From assembly GCA_964036665.1 (NCBI GenBank), contig OZ038526.1, positions 14,508,001 to 14,572,000 of the forward strand: 64,000 nt of DNA, given 5' to 3'. The notes beneath the pieces are model-generated. The model searched no databases, was not told the DNA's origin, and was given only the letters and a program-made list of their open reading frames with translations. Below are positions 13,758-26,182 of this stretch, piece after piece. The position numbers were made by a program, and so were the translations under genes. This DNA is from Gordius sp. MW1. Its lineage: Eukaryota > Nematomorpha > Gordioida > Gordea > Gordiidae. Position 1 is the first letter of the stretch, and the number at the start of each line of letters is the position of its first letter.

Positions 13758-15132
13758 GAGAACTATCATTTTGACAAAAGACAACGTTTTATTGTTGCGA
13801 TTAGTTTGTTGTATCGCAACGTGAGTGCTTATTTTTTGAAAACTGCTCTATGCGATCATGATTTCAAAGTAATAGTTTTTAGATTCTGATAAATTTTTAC
13901 TTGGAATCATAGAAACCACGTCTGAAAACGACAACTTTCATCGGATGAATACGGTTCAAAGAAAACTATGTGAAAAATTTTGAGGCAAAAATATTTATTT
14001 TTTTCGATTCTATGTGAAAGAGCATGAAAAAATATATAAAAGTAAGCCAATTTGAGAATCCTATTATCCTCGATTGACTTCCGAAAAGAGGTTTTAAGCT
14101 GCGAGAACTATCATTTTGACAAAAGACAACGTTTTATTGTTGCGATTAGTTTGTTGTATCGCAACGTGAGTGCTTAATTTTTGAAAACTGCTCTATGCGA
14201 TCATGATTTCAAAGTAATAGTTTTTAGATTCGATAAATTTTTACTTGGGATCATGAAACCACGTCTGAAAACGAACTTTCATCGGATGAATACGGTTCAA
14301 AGAAAAATATTTGAAAAATTTTGAGGTAAAAATATTTATTTTTTTCGATTCTATGTGAAAGAGCATGAAAAAATATATAAAAGTAAGCCAATTTGAGAAT
14401 CCTATTATCCTCGATTGACTTCCGATAGGAGGTTTTAAGCTGCGAGAACTATCATTTTGACAAAAGACAACGTTTTATTGTTGCGATTAGTTTGTTGTAT
14501 CGCAACGTGATTGCTTAATTTTTGAAAACTGCTCTATGCGATCATGATTTCAAAGTAATAGTTTTTAGATTCTGTAAAAAAATATTTGGGATCATAGAAA
14601 CCACGTCTGAAAACGACAACTTCCATCGGATGAATACGGTTAAAAGAAAACTATGTGAAAAATTTTGAGGTAAAAATGTTTATTTTTTTCGATTCTATGT
14701 GAAAGAGCATGAAAAAATATATAAAAGTAAGCCAATTTGAGAATCCTATTATCCTCGATTGACTTCCGAAAAGAGGTTTTAAGCTGCGAGAACTATCATT
14801 TTGACAAAAGACAACGTTTTATTGTTGCGATTAGTTTGTTGTATCGCAACGTGAGTGCTTAATTTTTGAAAACTGCTCTATGCGATTATGATTTCAAAGT
14901 AATAGTTTTTAGATTCTGATAAATTTTTACTTGGGATCATAGAAACCACGTCTGAAAACGACAACTTTCATCGGATGAATACGGTTCAAAGAAAAATATG
15001 TGGAAAATTTTGAGGCAAAAATATTTATTTTTTTCGATTCTATGTGAAAGAGCATGAAAAAATATATAAAAGTAAGCCAATTTGAGAATCCTATTATCCT
15101 CGATTGACTTCCGAAAAGAGGTTTTAAGCTGC
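13758..15132. repeat. Four-monomer HOR, copy 2
   Basis: Complete alpha-beta-gamma-delta unit, 1,375 bp, with the class markers described for copy 1. Alpha reads TTGGAATCATAG near 13,902. Beta loses a few bases at about 14,273 (GAAAACGAACTTTC). Gamma reads AAAATGTTTATT near 14,676, a variant it shares with gamma of copy 3 and with the chimeric copy 5. Confidence 0.88.
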
Positions 15133-16509
15133 GAGAACTATCATTTTGACAAAAGACAACGTTTTATTGTTGCGATTAGTTTGTTGTATCGCAACGTGAG
15201 TGCTTATTTTTTGAAAACTGCTCTATGCGATCATGATTTCAAAGTAATAGTTTTTAGATTCTGATAAATTTTTACTTGGGATCATAGAAACCACGTCTGA
15301 AAACGACAACTTTCATCGGATGAATACGGTTCAAAGAAAACTATGTGAAAAATTTTGAGGCAAAAATATTTATTTTTTTCGATTCTATGTGAAAGAGCAT
15401 AAAAAAATATATAAAAGTAAGCCAATTTGAGAATCCTATTATCCTCGATTGACTTCCGAAAAGAGGTTTTAAGCTGCGAGAACTATCATTTTGACAAAAG
15501 ACAACGTTTTATTGTTGCGATTAGTTTGTTGTATCGCAACGTGAGTGCTTAATTTTTGAAAACTGCTCTATGCGATCATGATTTCAAAGTAATAGTTTTT
15601 AGATTCGATAAATTTTTACTTGGGATCATGAAACCACGTCTGAAAACGAAAACTTTCATCGGATGAATACGGTTCAAAGAAAAATATTTGAAAAATTTTG
15701 AGGTAAAAACATTTATTTTTTTCGATTCTATGTGAAAGAGCATGAAAAAATATATAAAAGTAAGCCAATTTGAGAATCCTATTATCCTCGATTGACTTCC
15801 GATAGGAGGTTTTAAGCTGCGAGAACTATCATTTTGACAAAAGACAACGTTTTATTGTTGCGATTAGTTTGTTGTATCGCAACGTGATTGCTTAATTTTT
15901 GAAAACTGCTCTATGCGATCATGATTTCAAAGTAATAATTTTTAGATTCTGTAAAAAAATATTTGGGATCATAGAAACCACGTCTGAAAACGACAACTTC
16001 CATCGGATGAATACGGTTAAAAGAAAACTATGTGAAAAATTTTGAGGTAAAAATGTTTATTTTTTTCGATTCTATGTGAAAGAGCATGAAAAAATATATA
16101 AAAGTAAGCCAATTTGAGAATCCTATTATCCTCGATTGACTTCCGAAAAGAGGTTTTAAGCTGCGAGAACTATCATTTTGACAAAAGACAACGTTTTATT
16201 GTTGCGATTAGTTTGTTGTATCGCAACGTGAGTGCTTAATTTTTGAAAACTGCTCTATGCGATTATGATTTCAAAGTAATAGTTTTTAGATTCTGATAAA
16301 TTTTTACTTGGGATCATAGAAACCACGTCTGAAAACGACAACTTTCATCGGATGAATACGGTTCAAAGAAAAATATGTGAAAAATTTTGAGGCAAAAATA
16401 TTTATTTTTTTCGATTCTATGTGAAAGAGCATGAAAAAATATATAAAAGTAAGCCAATTTGAGAATCCTATTATCCTCGATTGACTTCCGAAAAGAGGTT
16501 TTAAGCTGC
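15133..16509. repeat. Four-monomer HOR, copy 3
   Basis: Complete unit, 1,377 bp. Alpha now carries GCATAAAAAAAT instead of GCATGAAAAAAT (about 15,398), beta carries AAAACATTTA near 15,707, and gamma carries AATAATTTTTAG near 15,933. These three markers are shared with later copies but not with copies 1 and 2, so copies 3, 4, 6, 7 and 8 form a younger subgroup. Confidence 0.88.
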
Positions 16510-17887
16510 GAGAACTATCATTTTGACAAAAGACAACGTTTTATTGTTGCGATTAGTTTGTTGTATCGCAACGTGAGTGCTTATTTTTTGAAAACTGCTC
16601 TATGCGATCATGATTTCAAAGTAATAGTTTTTAGATTCTGATAAATTTTTACTTGGGATCATAGAAACCACGTCTGAAAACGACAACTTTCTTCGGATGA
16701 ATACGGTTCAAAGAAAACTATGTGAAAAATTTTGAGGCAAAAATATTTATTTTTTTCGATTCTATGTGAAAGAGCATAAAAAAATATATAAAAGTAAGCC
16801 AATTTGAGAATCCTATTATCCTCGATTGACTTCCGAAAAGAGGTTTTAAGCTGCGAGAACTATCATTTTGACAAAAGACAACGTTTTATTGTTGCGATTA
16901 GTTTGTTGTATCGCAACGTGAGTGCTTAATTTTTGAAAACTGCTCTATGCGATCATGATTTCAAAGTAATAGTTTTTAGATTCGATAAATTTTTACTTGG
17001 GATCATGAAACCACGTCTGAAAACGAAAACTTTCATCGGATGAATACGGTTCAAAGAAAAATATTTGAAAAATTTTGAGGTAAAAACATTTGTTTTTTTC
17101 GATTCTATGTGAAAGAGCATGAAAAAATATATAAAAGTAAGCCAATTTGAGAATCCTATTATCCTCGATTGACTTCCGATAGGAGGTTTTTAAGCTGCGA
17201 GAACTATCATTTTGACAAAAGACAACGTTTTATTGTTGCGATTAGTTTGTTGTATCGCAACGTGATTGCTTAATTTTTGAAAACTGCTCTATGCGATCAT
17301 GATTTCAAAGTAATAATTTTTAGATTCTGTAAAAAAATATTTGGGATCATAGAAACCACGTCTGAAAACGACAACTTCCATCGGATGAATACGGTTAAAA
17401 GAAAACTATGTGAAAAATTTTGAGGTAAAAATATTTATTTTTTTCGATTCTATGTGAAAGAGCATGAAAAAATATATAAAAGTAAGCCAATTTGAGAATC
17501 CTATTATCCTCGATTGACTTCCGAAAAGAGGTTTTAAGCTGCGAGAACTATCATTTTGACAAAAGACAACGTTTTATTGTTGCGATTAGTTTGTTGTATC
17601 GCAACGTGAGTGCTTAATTTTTGAAAACTGCTCTATGCGATTATGATTTCAAAGTAATAGTTTTTAGATTCTGATAAATTTTTACTTGGGATCATAGAAA
17701 CCACGTCTGAAAACGACAACTTTCATCGGATGAATACGGTTCAAAGAAAAATATGTGAAAAATTTTGAGGCAAAAATATTTATTTTTTTCGATTCTATGT
17801 GAAAGAGCATGAAAAAATATATAAAAGTAAGCCAATTTGAGGATCCTATTATCCTCGATTGACTTCCGAAAAGAGGTTTTAAGCTGC
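16510..17887. repeat. Four-monomer HOR, copy 4
   Basis: Complete unit, 1,378 bp, with the subgroup markers of copy 3. Private changes include CTTCGGATG near 16,691, AAACATTTG near 17,085, an added T at about 17,190 (AGGAGGTTTTT) and GAGGATCC near 17,840. Confidence 0.88.
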
Positions 17888-18577
17888 GAGAACTATCATT
17901 TTGACAAAAGACAACGTTTTATTGTTGCGATTAGTTTGTTGTATCGCAACGTGAGTGCTTATTTTTTGAAAACTGCTCTATGCGATCATGATTTCAAAGT
18001 AATAGTTTTTAGATTCTGATAAATTTTTACTTGGGATCATAGAAACCACGTCTGAAAACGACAACTTCCATCGGATGAATACGGTTAAAAGAAAACTATG
18101 TGAAAAATTTTGAGGTAAAAATGTTTATTTTTTTCGATTCTATGTGAAAGAGCATGAAAAAATATATAAAAGTAAGCCAATTTGAGAATCCTATTATCCT
18201 CGATTGACTTCCGAAAAGAGGTTTTAAGCTGCGAGAACTATCATTTTGACAAAAGACAACGTTTTATTGTTGCGATTAGTTTGTTGTATCACAACGTGAG
18301 TGCTTAATTTTTGAAAACTGCTCTATGCGATTATGATTTCAAAGTAATAGTTTTTAGATTCTGATAAATTTTTACTTGGGATCATAGAAACCACGTCTGA
18401 AAACGACAACTTTCATCGGATGAATACGGTTCAAAGAAAAATATGTGAAAAATTTTGAGGCAAAAATATTTATTTTTTTCGATTCTATGTGAAAGAGCAT
18501 GAAAAAATATATAAAAGTAAGCCAATTTGAGAATCCTATTATCCTCGATTGACTTCCGAAAAGAGGTTTTAAGCTGC
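17888..18577. repeat. Shortened HOR copy 5: alpha/gamma chimera plus delta
   Basis: Only two monomers (690 bp) lie between successive alpha starts. The first begins as alpha (CTTATTTTTT near 17,959, CTGATAAATTTTTACTTGGG at 18,016-18,035) and continues as gamma (ACTTCCATC at 18,064, GGTTAAAAG, GAAAACTATG, AAAATGTTTATT). It is followed by an ordinary delta. The switch lies between about 18,035 and 18,067, in sequence common to both classes. The simplest reading is an unequal exchange between alpha and gamma that deleted two monomers in register. Confidence 0.85.
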
Positions 18578-19954
18578 GAGAACTATCATTTTGACAAAAG
18601 ACAACGTTTTATTGTTGCGATTAGTTTGTTGTATCGCAACGTGAGTGCTTATTTTTTGAAAACTGCTCTATGCGATCATGATTTCAAAGTAATAGTTTTT
18701 AGATTCTGATAAATTTTTACTTGGGATCATAGAAACCACGTCTGAAAACGACAACTTTCATCGGATGAATACGGTTCAAAGAAAACTATGTGAAAAATTT
18801 TGAGGCAAAAATATTTATTTTTTTCGATTCTATGTGAAAGAGCATAAAAAAATATATAAAAGTAAGCCAATTTGAGAATCCTATTATCCTCGATTGACTT
18901 CCGAAAAGAGGTTTTAAGCTGCGAGAACTATCATTTTGACAAAAGACAACGTTTTATTGTTGCGATTAGTTTGTTGTATCGCAACGTGAGTGCTTAATTT
19001 TTGAAAACTGCTCTATGCGATCATGATTTCAAAGTAATAGTTTTTAGATTCGATAAATTTTTACTTGGGATCATGAAACCACGTCTGAAAACGAAAACTT
19101 TCATCGGATGAATACGGTTCAAAGAAAAATATTTGAAAAATTTTGAGGTAAAAACATTTATTTTTTTCGATTCTATGTGAAAGAGCATGAAAAAATATAT
19201 AAAAGTAAGCCAATTTGAGAATCCTATTATCCTCGATTGACTTCCGATAGGAGGTTTTAAGCTGCGAGAACTATCATTTTGACAAAAGACAACGTTTTAT
19301 TGTTGCGATTAGTTTGTTGTATCGCAACGTGATTGCTTAATTTTTGAAAACTGCTCTATGCGATCATGATTTCAAAGTAATAATTTTTAGATTCTGTAAA
19401 AAAATATTTGGGATCATAGAAACCACGTCTGAAAACGACAACTTCCATCGGATGAATACGGTTAAAAGAAAACTATGTGTAAAATTTTGAGGTAAAAATA
19501 TTTATTTTTTTCGATTCTATGTGAAAGAGCATGAAAAAATATATAAAAGTAAGCCAATTTGAGAATCCTATTATCCTCGATTGACTTCCGAAAAGAGGTT
19601 TTAAGCTGCGAGAACTATCATTTTTACAAAAGACAACGTTTTATTGTTGCGATTAGTTTGTTGTATCGCAACGTGAGTGCTTAATTTTTGAAAACTGCTC
19701 TATGCAATTATGATTTCAAAGTAATAGTTTTTAGATTCTGATAAATTTTTACTTGGGATCATAGAAACCACGTCTGAAAACGACAACTTTCATCGGATGA
19801 ATACGGTTCAAAGAAAAATATGTGAAAAATTTTGAGGCAAAAATATTTATTTTTTTCGATTCTATGTGAAAGAGCATGAAAAAATATATAAAAGTAAGCC
19901 AATTTGAGAATCCTATTATCCTCGATTGACTTCCGAAAAGAGGTTTTAAGCTGC
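18578..19954. repeat. Four-monomer HOR, copy 6
   Basis: Complete unit, 1,377 bp, with alpha GCATAAAAAAAT, beta AAAACATTTA and gamma AATAATTTTTAG. Private changes are GTGTAAAATTTTG in gamma (about 19,477), and in delta CATTTTTAC (19,619) and GCAATTATG (19,704). Confidence 0.87.
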
Positions 19955-21332
19955 GAGAACTATCATTTTGACAAAAGACAACGTTTTATTGTTGCGATTA
20001 GTTTGTTGTATCGCAACGTGAGTGCTTATTTTTTGAAAACTGCTCTATGCGATCATGATTTCAAAGTAATAGTTTTTAGATTCTGATAAATTTTTACTTG
20101 GGATCATAGAAACCACGTCTGAAAACGACAACTTTCATCGGATGAATACGGTTCAAAGAAAACTATGTGAAAAATTTTGAGGCAAAAATATTTATTTTTT
20201 TCGATTCTATGTGAAAGAGCATAAAAAAATATATAAAAGTAAGCCAATTTGAGAATCCTATTATCCTCGATTGACTTCCGAAAAGAGGTTTTAAGCTGCG
20301 AGAACTATCATTTTGACAAAAGACAACGTTTTATTGTTGCGATTAGTTTGTTGTATCGCAACGTGATTGCTTAATTATTGAAAACTGCTCTATGCGATCA
20401 TGATTTCAAAGTAATAATTTTTAGATTCTGTAAAAAAATATTTGGGATCATAGAAACCACGTCTGAAAACGACAACTTTTATCGGATGAATACGGTTCAA
20501 AGAAAAATATTTGAAAAATTTTGAGGTAAAAACATTTATTTTTTTCGATTCTATGTGAAAGAGCATGAAAAAATATATAAAAGTAAGCCAATTTGAGAAT
20601 CCTATTATCCTCGATTGACTTCCGATAGGAGGTTTTAAGCTGCAAGAACTATCATTTTGACAAAAGACAACGTTTTATTGTTGCGATTAGTTTGTTGTAT
20701 CGCAACGTGATTGCTTAATTTTTGAAAACTGCTCTATGCGATCATGATTTCAAAGTAATAATTTTTAGATTCTGTAAAAAAATATTTGGGATCATAGAAA
20801 CCACGTCTGAAAACGACAACTTCCATCGGATGAATACGGTTAAAAGAAAACTATGTGAAAAATTTTGAGGTAAAAATATTTATTTTTTTCGATTCTATGT
20901 GAAAGAGCATGAAAAAATATATAAAAGTAAGCCAATTTGAGAATCCTATTATCCTCGATTGACTTCCGAAAAGAGGTTTTAAGCTGCGAGAACTATCATT
21001 TTGACAAAAGACAACGTTTTATTGTTGCGATTAGTTTGTTGTATCGCAACGTGAGTGCTTAATTTTTGAAAACTGCTCTATGCGATTATGATTTCAAAGT
21101 AATAGTTTTTAGATTCTGATAAATTTTTACTTGGGATCATAGAAACCACGTCTGAAAACGACAACTTTCATCGGATGAATACGGTTCAAAGAAAAATATG
21201 TGAAAAATTTTGAGGCAAAAATATTTATTTTTTTCGATTCTATGTGAAAGAGCATGAAAAAATATATAAAAGTAAGCCAATTTGAGAATCCTATTATCCT
21301 CGATTGACTTCCGAAAAGAGGTTTTAAGCTGC
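19955..21332. repeat. Four-monomer HOR, copy 7, with gamma/beta chimera
   Basis: Length 1,378 bp. The second monomer (20,300-20,642) begins as gamma (GTGATTGC near 20,361, TGTAAAAAAATATTTGGG at 20,429-20,446) and ends as beta (TTCAAAG and GAAAAATATTTG near 20,495-20,512, AAAACATTTA, GATAGGAGG near 20,624). A full gamma (starting 20,643) and delta follow, so the order is alpha, gamma/beta, gamma, delta. Total length is unchanged, which fits gene conversion of the first half of beta by gamma better than a length-changing exchange. Confidence 0.85.
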
Positions 21333-22732
21333 GAGAACTATCATTTTGACAAAAGACAACGTTTTATTGTTGCGATTAGTTTGTTGTATCGCAACGTGAG
21401 TGCTTATTTTTTGAAAACTGCTCTATGCGATCATGATTTCAAAGTAATAGTTTTTAGATTCTGATAAATTTTTACTTGGGATCATAGAAACCACGTCTGA
21501 AAACGACAACTTTCATCGGATGAATACGGTTCAAAGAAAACTATGTGAAAAATTTTGAGGCAAAAATATTTATTTTTTTCGATTCTATGTGAAAGAGCAT
21601 AAAAAAATATATAAAAGTAAGCCAATTTGAGAATCCTATTATCCTCGATTGACTTCCGAAAAGAGGTTTTAAGCTGCGAGAACTATCATTTTGACAAAAG
21701 ACAACGTTTTATTGTTGCGATTAGTTTGTTGTATCGCAAGCGATTAGTTTGTTGTATCGCAACGTGAGTGCTTAATTTTTGAAAACTGCTCTATGCGATC
21801 ATGATTTCAAAGTAATAGTTTTTAGATTCGATAAATTTTTACTTGGGATCATGAAACCACCTCTGAAAACGAAAACTTTCATCGGATGAATACGGTTCAA
21901 AGAAAAATATTTGAAAAATTTTGAGGTAAAAACATTTATTTTTTTCGATTCTATGTGAAAGAGCATGAAAAAATATATAAAAGTAAGCCAATTTGAGAAT
22001 CCTATTATCCTCGATTGACTTCCGATAGGAGGTTTTAAGCTGCGAGAACTATCATTTTGACAAAAGACAACGTTTTATTGTTGCGATTAGTTTGTTGTAT
22101 CGCAACGTGATTGCTTAATTTTTGAAAACTGCTCTATGCGATCATGATTTCAAAGTAATAATTTTTAGATTCTGTAAAAAAATATTTGGGATCATAGAAA
22201 CCACGTCTGAAAACGACAACTTCCATCGGATGAATACGGTTAAAAGAAAACTATGTGAAAAATTTTGAGGTAAAAATATTTATTTTTTTCGATTCTATGT
22301 GAAAGAGCATGAAAAAATATATAAAAGTAAGCCAATTTGAGAATCCTATTATCCTCGATTGACTTCCGAAAAGAGGTTTTAAGCTGCGAGAACTATCATT
22401 TTGACAAAAGACAACGTTTTATTGTTGCGATTAGTTTGTTGTATCGCAACGTGAGTGCTTAATTTTTGAAAACTGCTCTATGCGATTATGATTTCAAAGT
22501 AATAGTTTTTAGATTCTGATAAATTTTTACTTGGGATCATAGAAACCACGTCTGAAAACGACAACTTTCATCGGATGAATACGGTTCAAAGAAAAATATG
22601 TGAAAAATTTTGAGGCAAAAATATTTATTTTTTTCGATTCTATGTGAAAGAGCATGAAAAAATATATAAAAGTAAGCCAATTTGAGAATCCTATTATCCT
22701 CGATTGACTTCCGAAAAGAGGTTTTAAGCTGC
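21333..22732. repeat. Four-monomer HOR, copy 8, with 23-bp tandem duplication
   Basis: Unit of 1,400 bp, longer than its neighbours because beta carries a 23-bp direct duplication (21,717-21,739 and 21,740-21,762). Otherwise alpha, beta, gamma and delta markers are all present. Beta also reads ACCTCTG near 21,859 instead of ACGTCTG. Confidence 0.87.
21717..21762. repeat. 23-bp tandem duplication inside the inverted repeat
   Basis: A stretch beginning GCGATTAG and ending ATCGCAA is present twice in direct tandem at 21,717-21,739 and 21,740-21,762. The duplicated segment covers most of the inverted repeat, including its spacer, so this monomer has two overlapping chances to form the dyad. A short slippage or hairpin-associated replication event is a plausible cause; that is inference. 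Confidence 0.92.
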
Positions 22733-24112
22733 GAGAACTATCATTTTGACAAAAGACAACGTTTTATTGTTGCGATTAGTTTGTTGTATCGCAACGTGAG
22801 TGCTTATTTTTTGAAAACTGCTCTATGCGATCATGATTTCAAAGTAATAGTTTTTAGATTCTGATAAATTTTTACTTGGGATCATAGAAACCACGTCTGA
22901 AAACGACAACTTTCATCGGATGAATACGGTTCAAAGAAAACTATGTGAAAAATTTTGAGGCAAAAATATTTATTTTTTTCGATTCTATGTGAAAGAGCAT
23001 GAAAAAATATATAAAAGTAAGCCAATTTGAGAATCCTATTATCCTCGATTGACTTCCGAAAAGAGGTTTTAAGCTGCGAGAACTATCATTTTGACAAAAG
23101 ACAACGTTTTATTGTTGCGATTAGTTTGTTGTATCGCAACGTGAGTGCTTAATTTTTGAAAACTGCTCTATGCGATCATGATTTCAAAGTAATAGTTTTT
23201 AGATTCTGATAAATTTTTACTTGGGATCATAGAAACCACGTCTGAAAACGACAACTTTCATCGGATGAATACGGTTCAAAGAAAACTATGTGAAAAATTT
23301 TGAGGCAAAAATATTTATTTTTTTCGATTCTATGTGAAAGAGCATGAAAAAATATATAAAAGTAAGCCAATTTGAGAATCCTATTATCCTCGATTGACTT
23401 CCGAAAAGAGGTTTTAAGCTGCGAGAACTATCATTTTGACAAAAGACAACGTTTTATTGTTGCGATTAGTTTGTTGTATCGCAACGTGAGTGCTTAATTT
23501 TTGAAAACTGCTCTATGCGATCATGATTTCAAAGTAATAGTTTTTAGATTCTGATAAATTTTTACTTGGGATCATAGAAACCACGTCTGAAAACGACAAA
23601 TTTCATCGGATGAATACGGTTCAAAGAAAAATATGTGAAAAATTTTGAGGTAAAAATTTTTATTTTTATCGATTCTATGTGAAAGAGCATGAAAAAATAT
23701 ATAAAAGTAAGCCAATTTGAGAATCCTATTATCCTCGATTGACTTCCGAAAAGAGGTTTTAAGCTGCGAGAACTATCATTTTGACAAAAGACAACGTTTT
23801 ATTGTTGCGATTAGTTTGTTGTATCGCAACGTGAGTGCTTAATTTTTGAAAACTGCTCTATGCGATTATGATTTCAAAGTAATAGTTTTTAGATTCCGAT
23901 AAATTTTTACTTGGGATCATAGAAACCACGTCTGAAAACGACAACTTTCATCGGATGAATACGGTTCAAAGAAAAATATGTGAAAAATTTTGAGGCAAAA
24001 ATATTTATTTTTTTCAATTCTATGTGAAAGAGCATGAAAAAATATATAAAAGTAAGCCAATTTGAGAATCCTATTATCCTCGATTGACTTCCGAAAAGAG
24101 GTTTTAAGCTGC
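22733..24112. repeat. Altered four-monomer unit, copy 9
   Basis: The unit is still four monomers (1,380 bp) but beta and gamma are gone. After alpha comes a monomer with GAAAACTATG and GAGGCAAAA but normal CTTAATTTTT, then one with AAAATTTTTATTTTTATCG (epsilon, near 23,652-23,671), then a GATTATG monomer with GATTCCGAT near 23,893. This marks the end of the alpha-beta-gamma-delta block. Confidence 0.8.
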
Positions 24113-25147
24113 GAGAACTATCATTTTGACAAAAGACAACGTTTTATTGTTGCGATTAGTTTGTTGTATCGCAACGTGAGTGCTTATTTTTTGAAAACTG
24201 CTCTATGCGATCATGATTTCAAATTAATAGTTTTTAGATTCTGATAAGTTTTTACTTGGGATCATAGAAACCACGTCTGAAAACGACAACTTTCATCGGA
24301 TGAATACGGTTCAAAGAAAACTATGTGAAAAATTTTGAGGCAAAAATATTTATTTTTTTCGATTCTATGTGAAAGAGCATGAAAAAATATATAAAAGTAA
24401 GCCAATTTGAGAATCCTATTATCCTCGATTGACTTCCGAAAAGAGGTTTTAAGCTGCGAGAACTATCATTTTGACAAAAGACAACGTTTTATTGTTGCGA
24501 TTAGTTTGTTGTATCGCAACGTGAGTGCTTAATTTTTGAAAACTGCTCTATGCGATTATGATTTCAAAGTAATAGTTTTTAGATTCTGATAAATTTTTAC
24601 TTGGTATCATAGAAACCACGTCTGAAAACGACAACTTTCATCGGATGAATACGGTTCAAAGAAAAATATGTGAAAAATTTTGAGGCAAAAATATTTATTT
24701 TTTTCGATTCTATGTGAAAGAGCATGAAAAAATATATAAAAGTAAGCCAATTTGAGAATCCTATTATCCTCGATTGACTTCCGAAAAGAGGTTTTAAGCT
24801 GCGAGAACTATCATTTTGACAAAAGACAACGTTTTATTGTTGCGATTAGTTTGTTGTATCGCAACGTGAGTGCTTAATTTTTAAAAACTGCTCTATGCGA
24901 TTATGATTTCAAAGTAATAGTTTTTAGATTCTGATAAATTTTTACTTGGGATCATAGAAACCACGTCTGAAAACGACAACTTTCATCGGATGAATACGGT
25001 TCAAAGAAAAATATGTGAAAATTTTTGAGGCAAAAATATTTATTTTTTTCGATTCTATGTGAAAGAGCATGAAAAAATATATAAAAGTAAGCCAATTTGA
25101 GAATCCTATTATACTCGATTGACTTCCGAAAAGAGGTTTTAAGCTGC
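24113..25147. repeat. Three-monomer unit, copy 10
   Basis: Alpha (with AAATTAATAG near 24,223 and GATAAGTTT near 24,243) is followed by two GATTATG, GAGGCAAAA monomers, the first with TTGGTATCAT near 24,601. The spacing to the next alpha is 1,035 bp, so the period has dropped from four to three monomers. Confidence 0.8.
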
Positions 25148-26182
25148 GAGAACTATCATTTTGACAAAAGACAACGTTTTATTGTTGCGATTAGTTTGTT
25201 GTATCGCAACGTGAGTGCTTATTTTTTGAAAACTGCTCTATGCGATCATGATTTCAAAGTAATTGTTTTTAGATTCTGATAAATTTTTACCTGGGATCAT
25301 AGAAACCACGTCTGAAAACGACAACTTTGATCGGATGAATACGGTTCAAAGAAAACTATATGAAAAATTTTGAGGCAAAAATATTTATTTTTTTCGATTC
25401 TATGTGAAAGAGCATGAAAAAATATATAAAAGTAAGCCAATTTGAGAATCCTATTATCCTCGATTGACTTCCGAAAAGAGGTTTTAAGCTGCGAGAACTA
25501 TCATTTTGACAAAAGACAACGTTTTATTGTTGCGATTAGTTTGTTGTATCGCAACGTGAGTGCTTAATTTTTGAAAACTGCTCTATGCGATCATAATTTC
25601 AAAGTAATAGTTTTTAGATTCTGATAAATTTTTACTTGGGATCATAGAAACCACGTCTGAAGCCGACAACTTTCATCGGATGAATACGGTTCAAAGAAAA
25701 ATATGTGAAAAATTTTGAGGTAAAAATTTTTATTTTTATCGATTCTATGTGAAAGAGCATGAAAAAATATATAAAAGTAAGCCAATTTGAGAATCCTATT
25801 ATCCTCGATTGACTTCCGAAAAGAGGTTTTAAGCTGCGAGAACTATCATTTTGACAAAAGACAACGTTTTATTGTTGCGATTAGTTTGTTGTATCGCAAC
25901 GTGAGTGCTTAATTTTTGAAAACTGCTCTATGCGATTATGATTTCAAAGTAATAGTTTTTAGATTCTGATAAATTTTTACTTGGTATCATAGAAACCACG
26001 TCTGAAAACGACAACTTTCATCGGATGAATACGGTTCAAAGAAAAATATGTGAAAAATTTTGAGGGAAAAATATTTATTTTTTTTAATTCTATGTGAAAG
26101 AGCATGAAAAAATATATAAAAGTAAGAAAATTTGAGAATCCTATTATCCTCGATTGACTTCCGAAAAGAGGTTTTAAGCTGC
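25148..26182. repeat. Three-monomer unit, copy 11
   Basis: Alpha with several private changes (TAATTGTTTTT near 25,262, ACCTGGG near 25,290, TTTGATCGG near 25,326, ACTATATG near 25,355), then an epsilon monomer (TATTTTTATCG near 25,740; GAAGCCGAC near 25,660) and a GATTATG monomer with TTGGTATCAT, GAGGGAAAAA and AGTAAGAAAATTTG. Length 1,035 bp. Confidence 0.8.
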
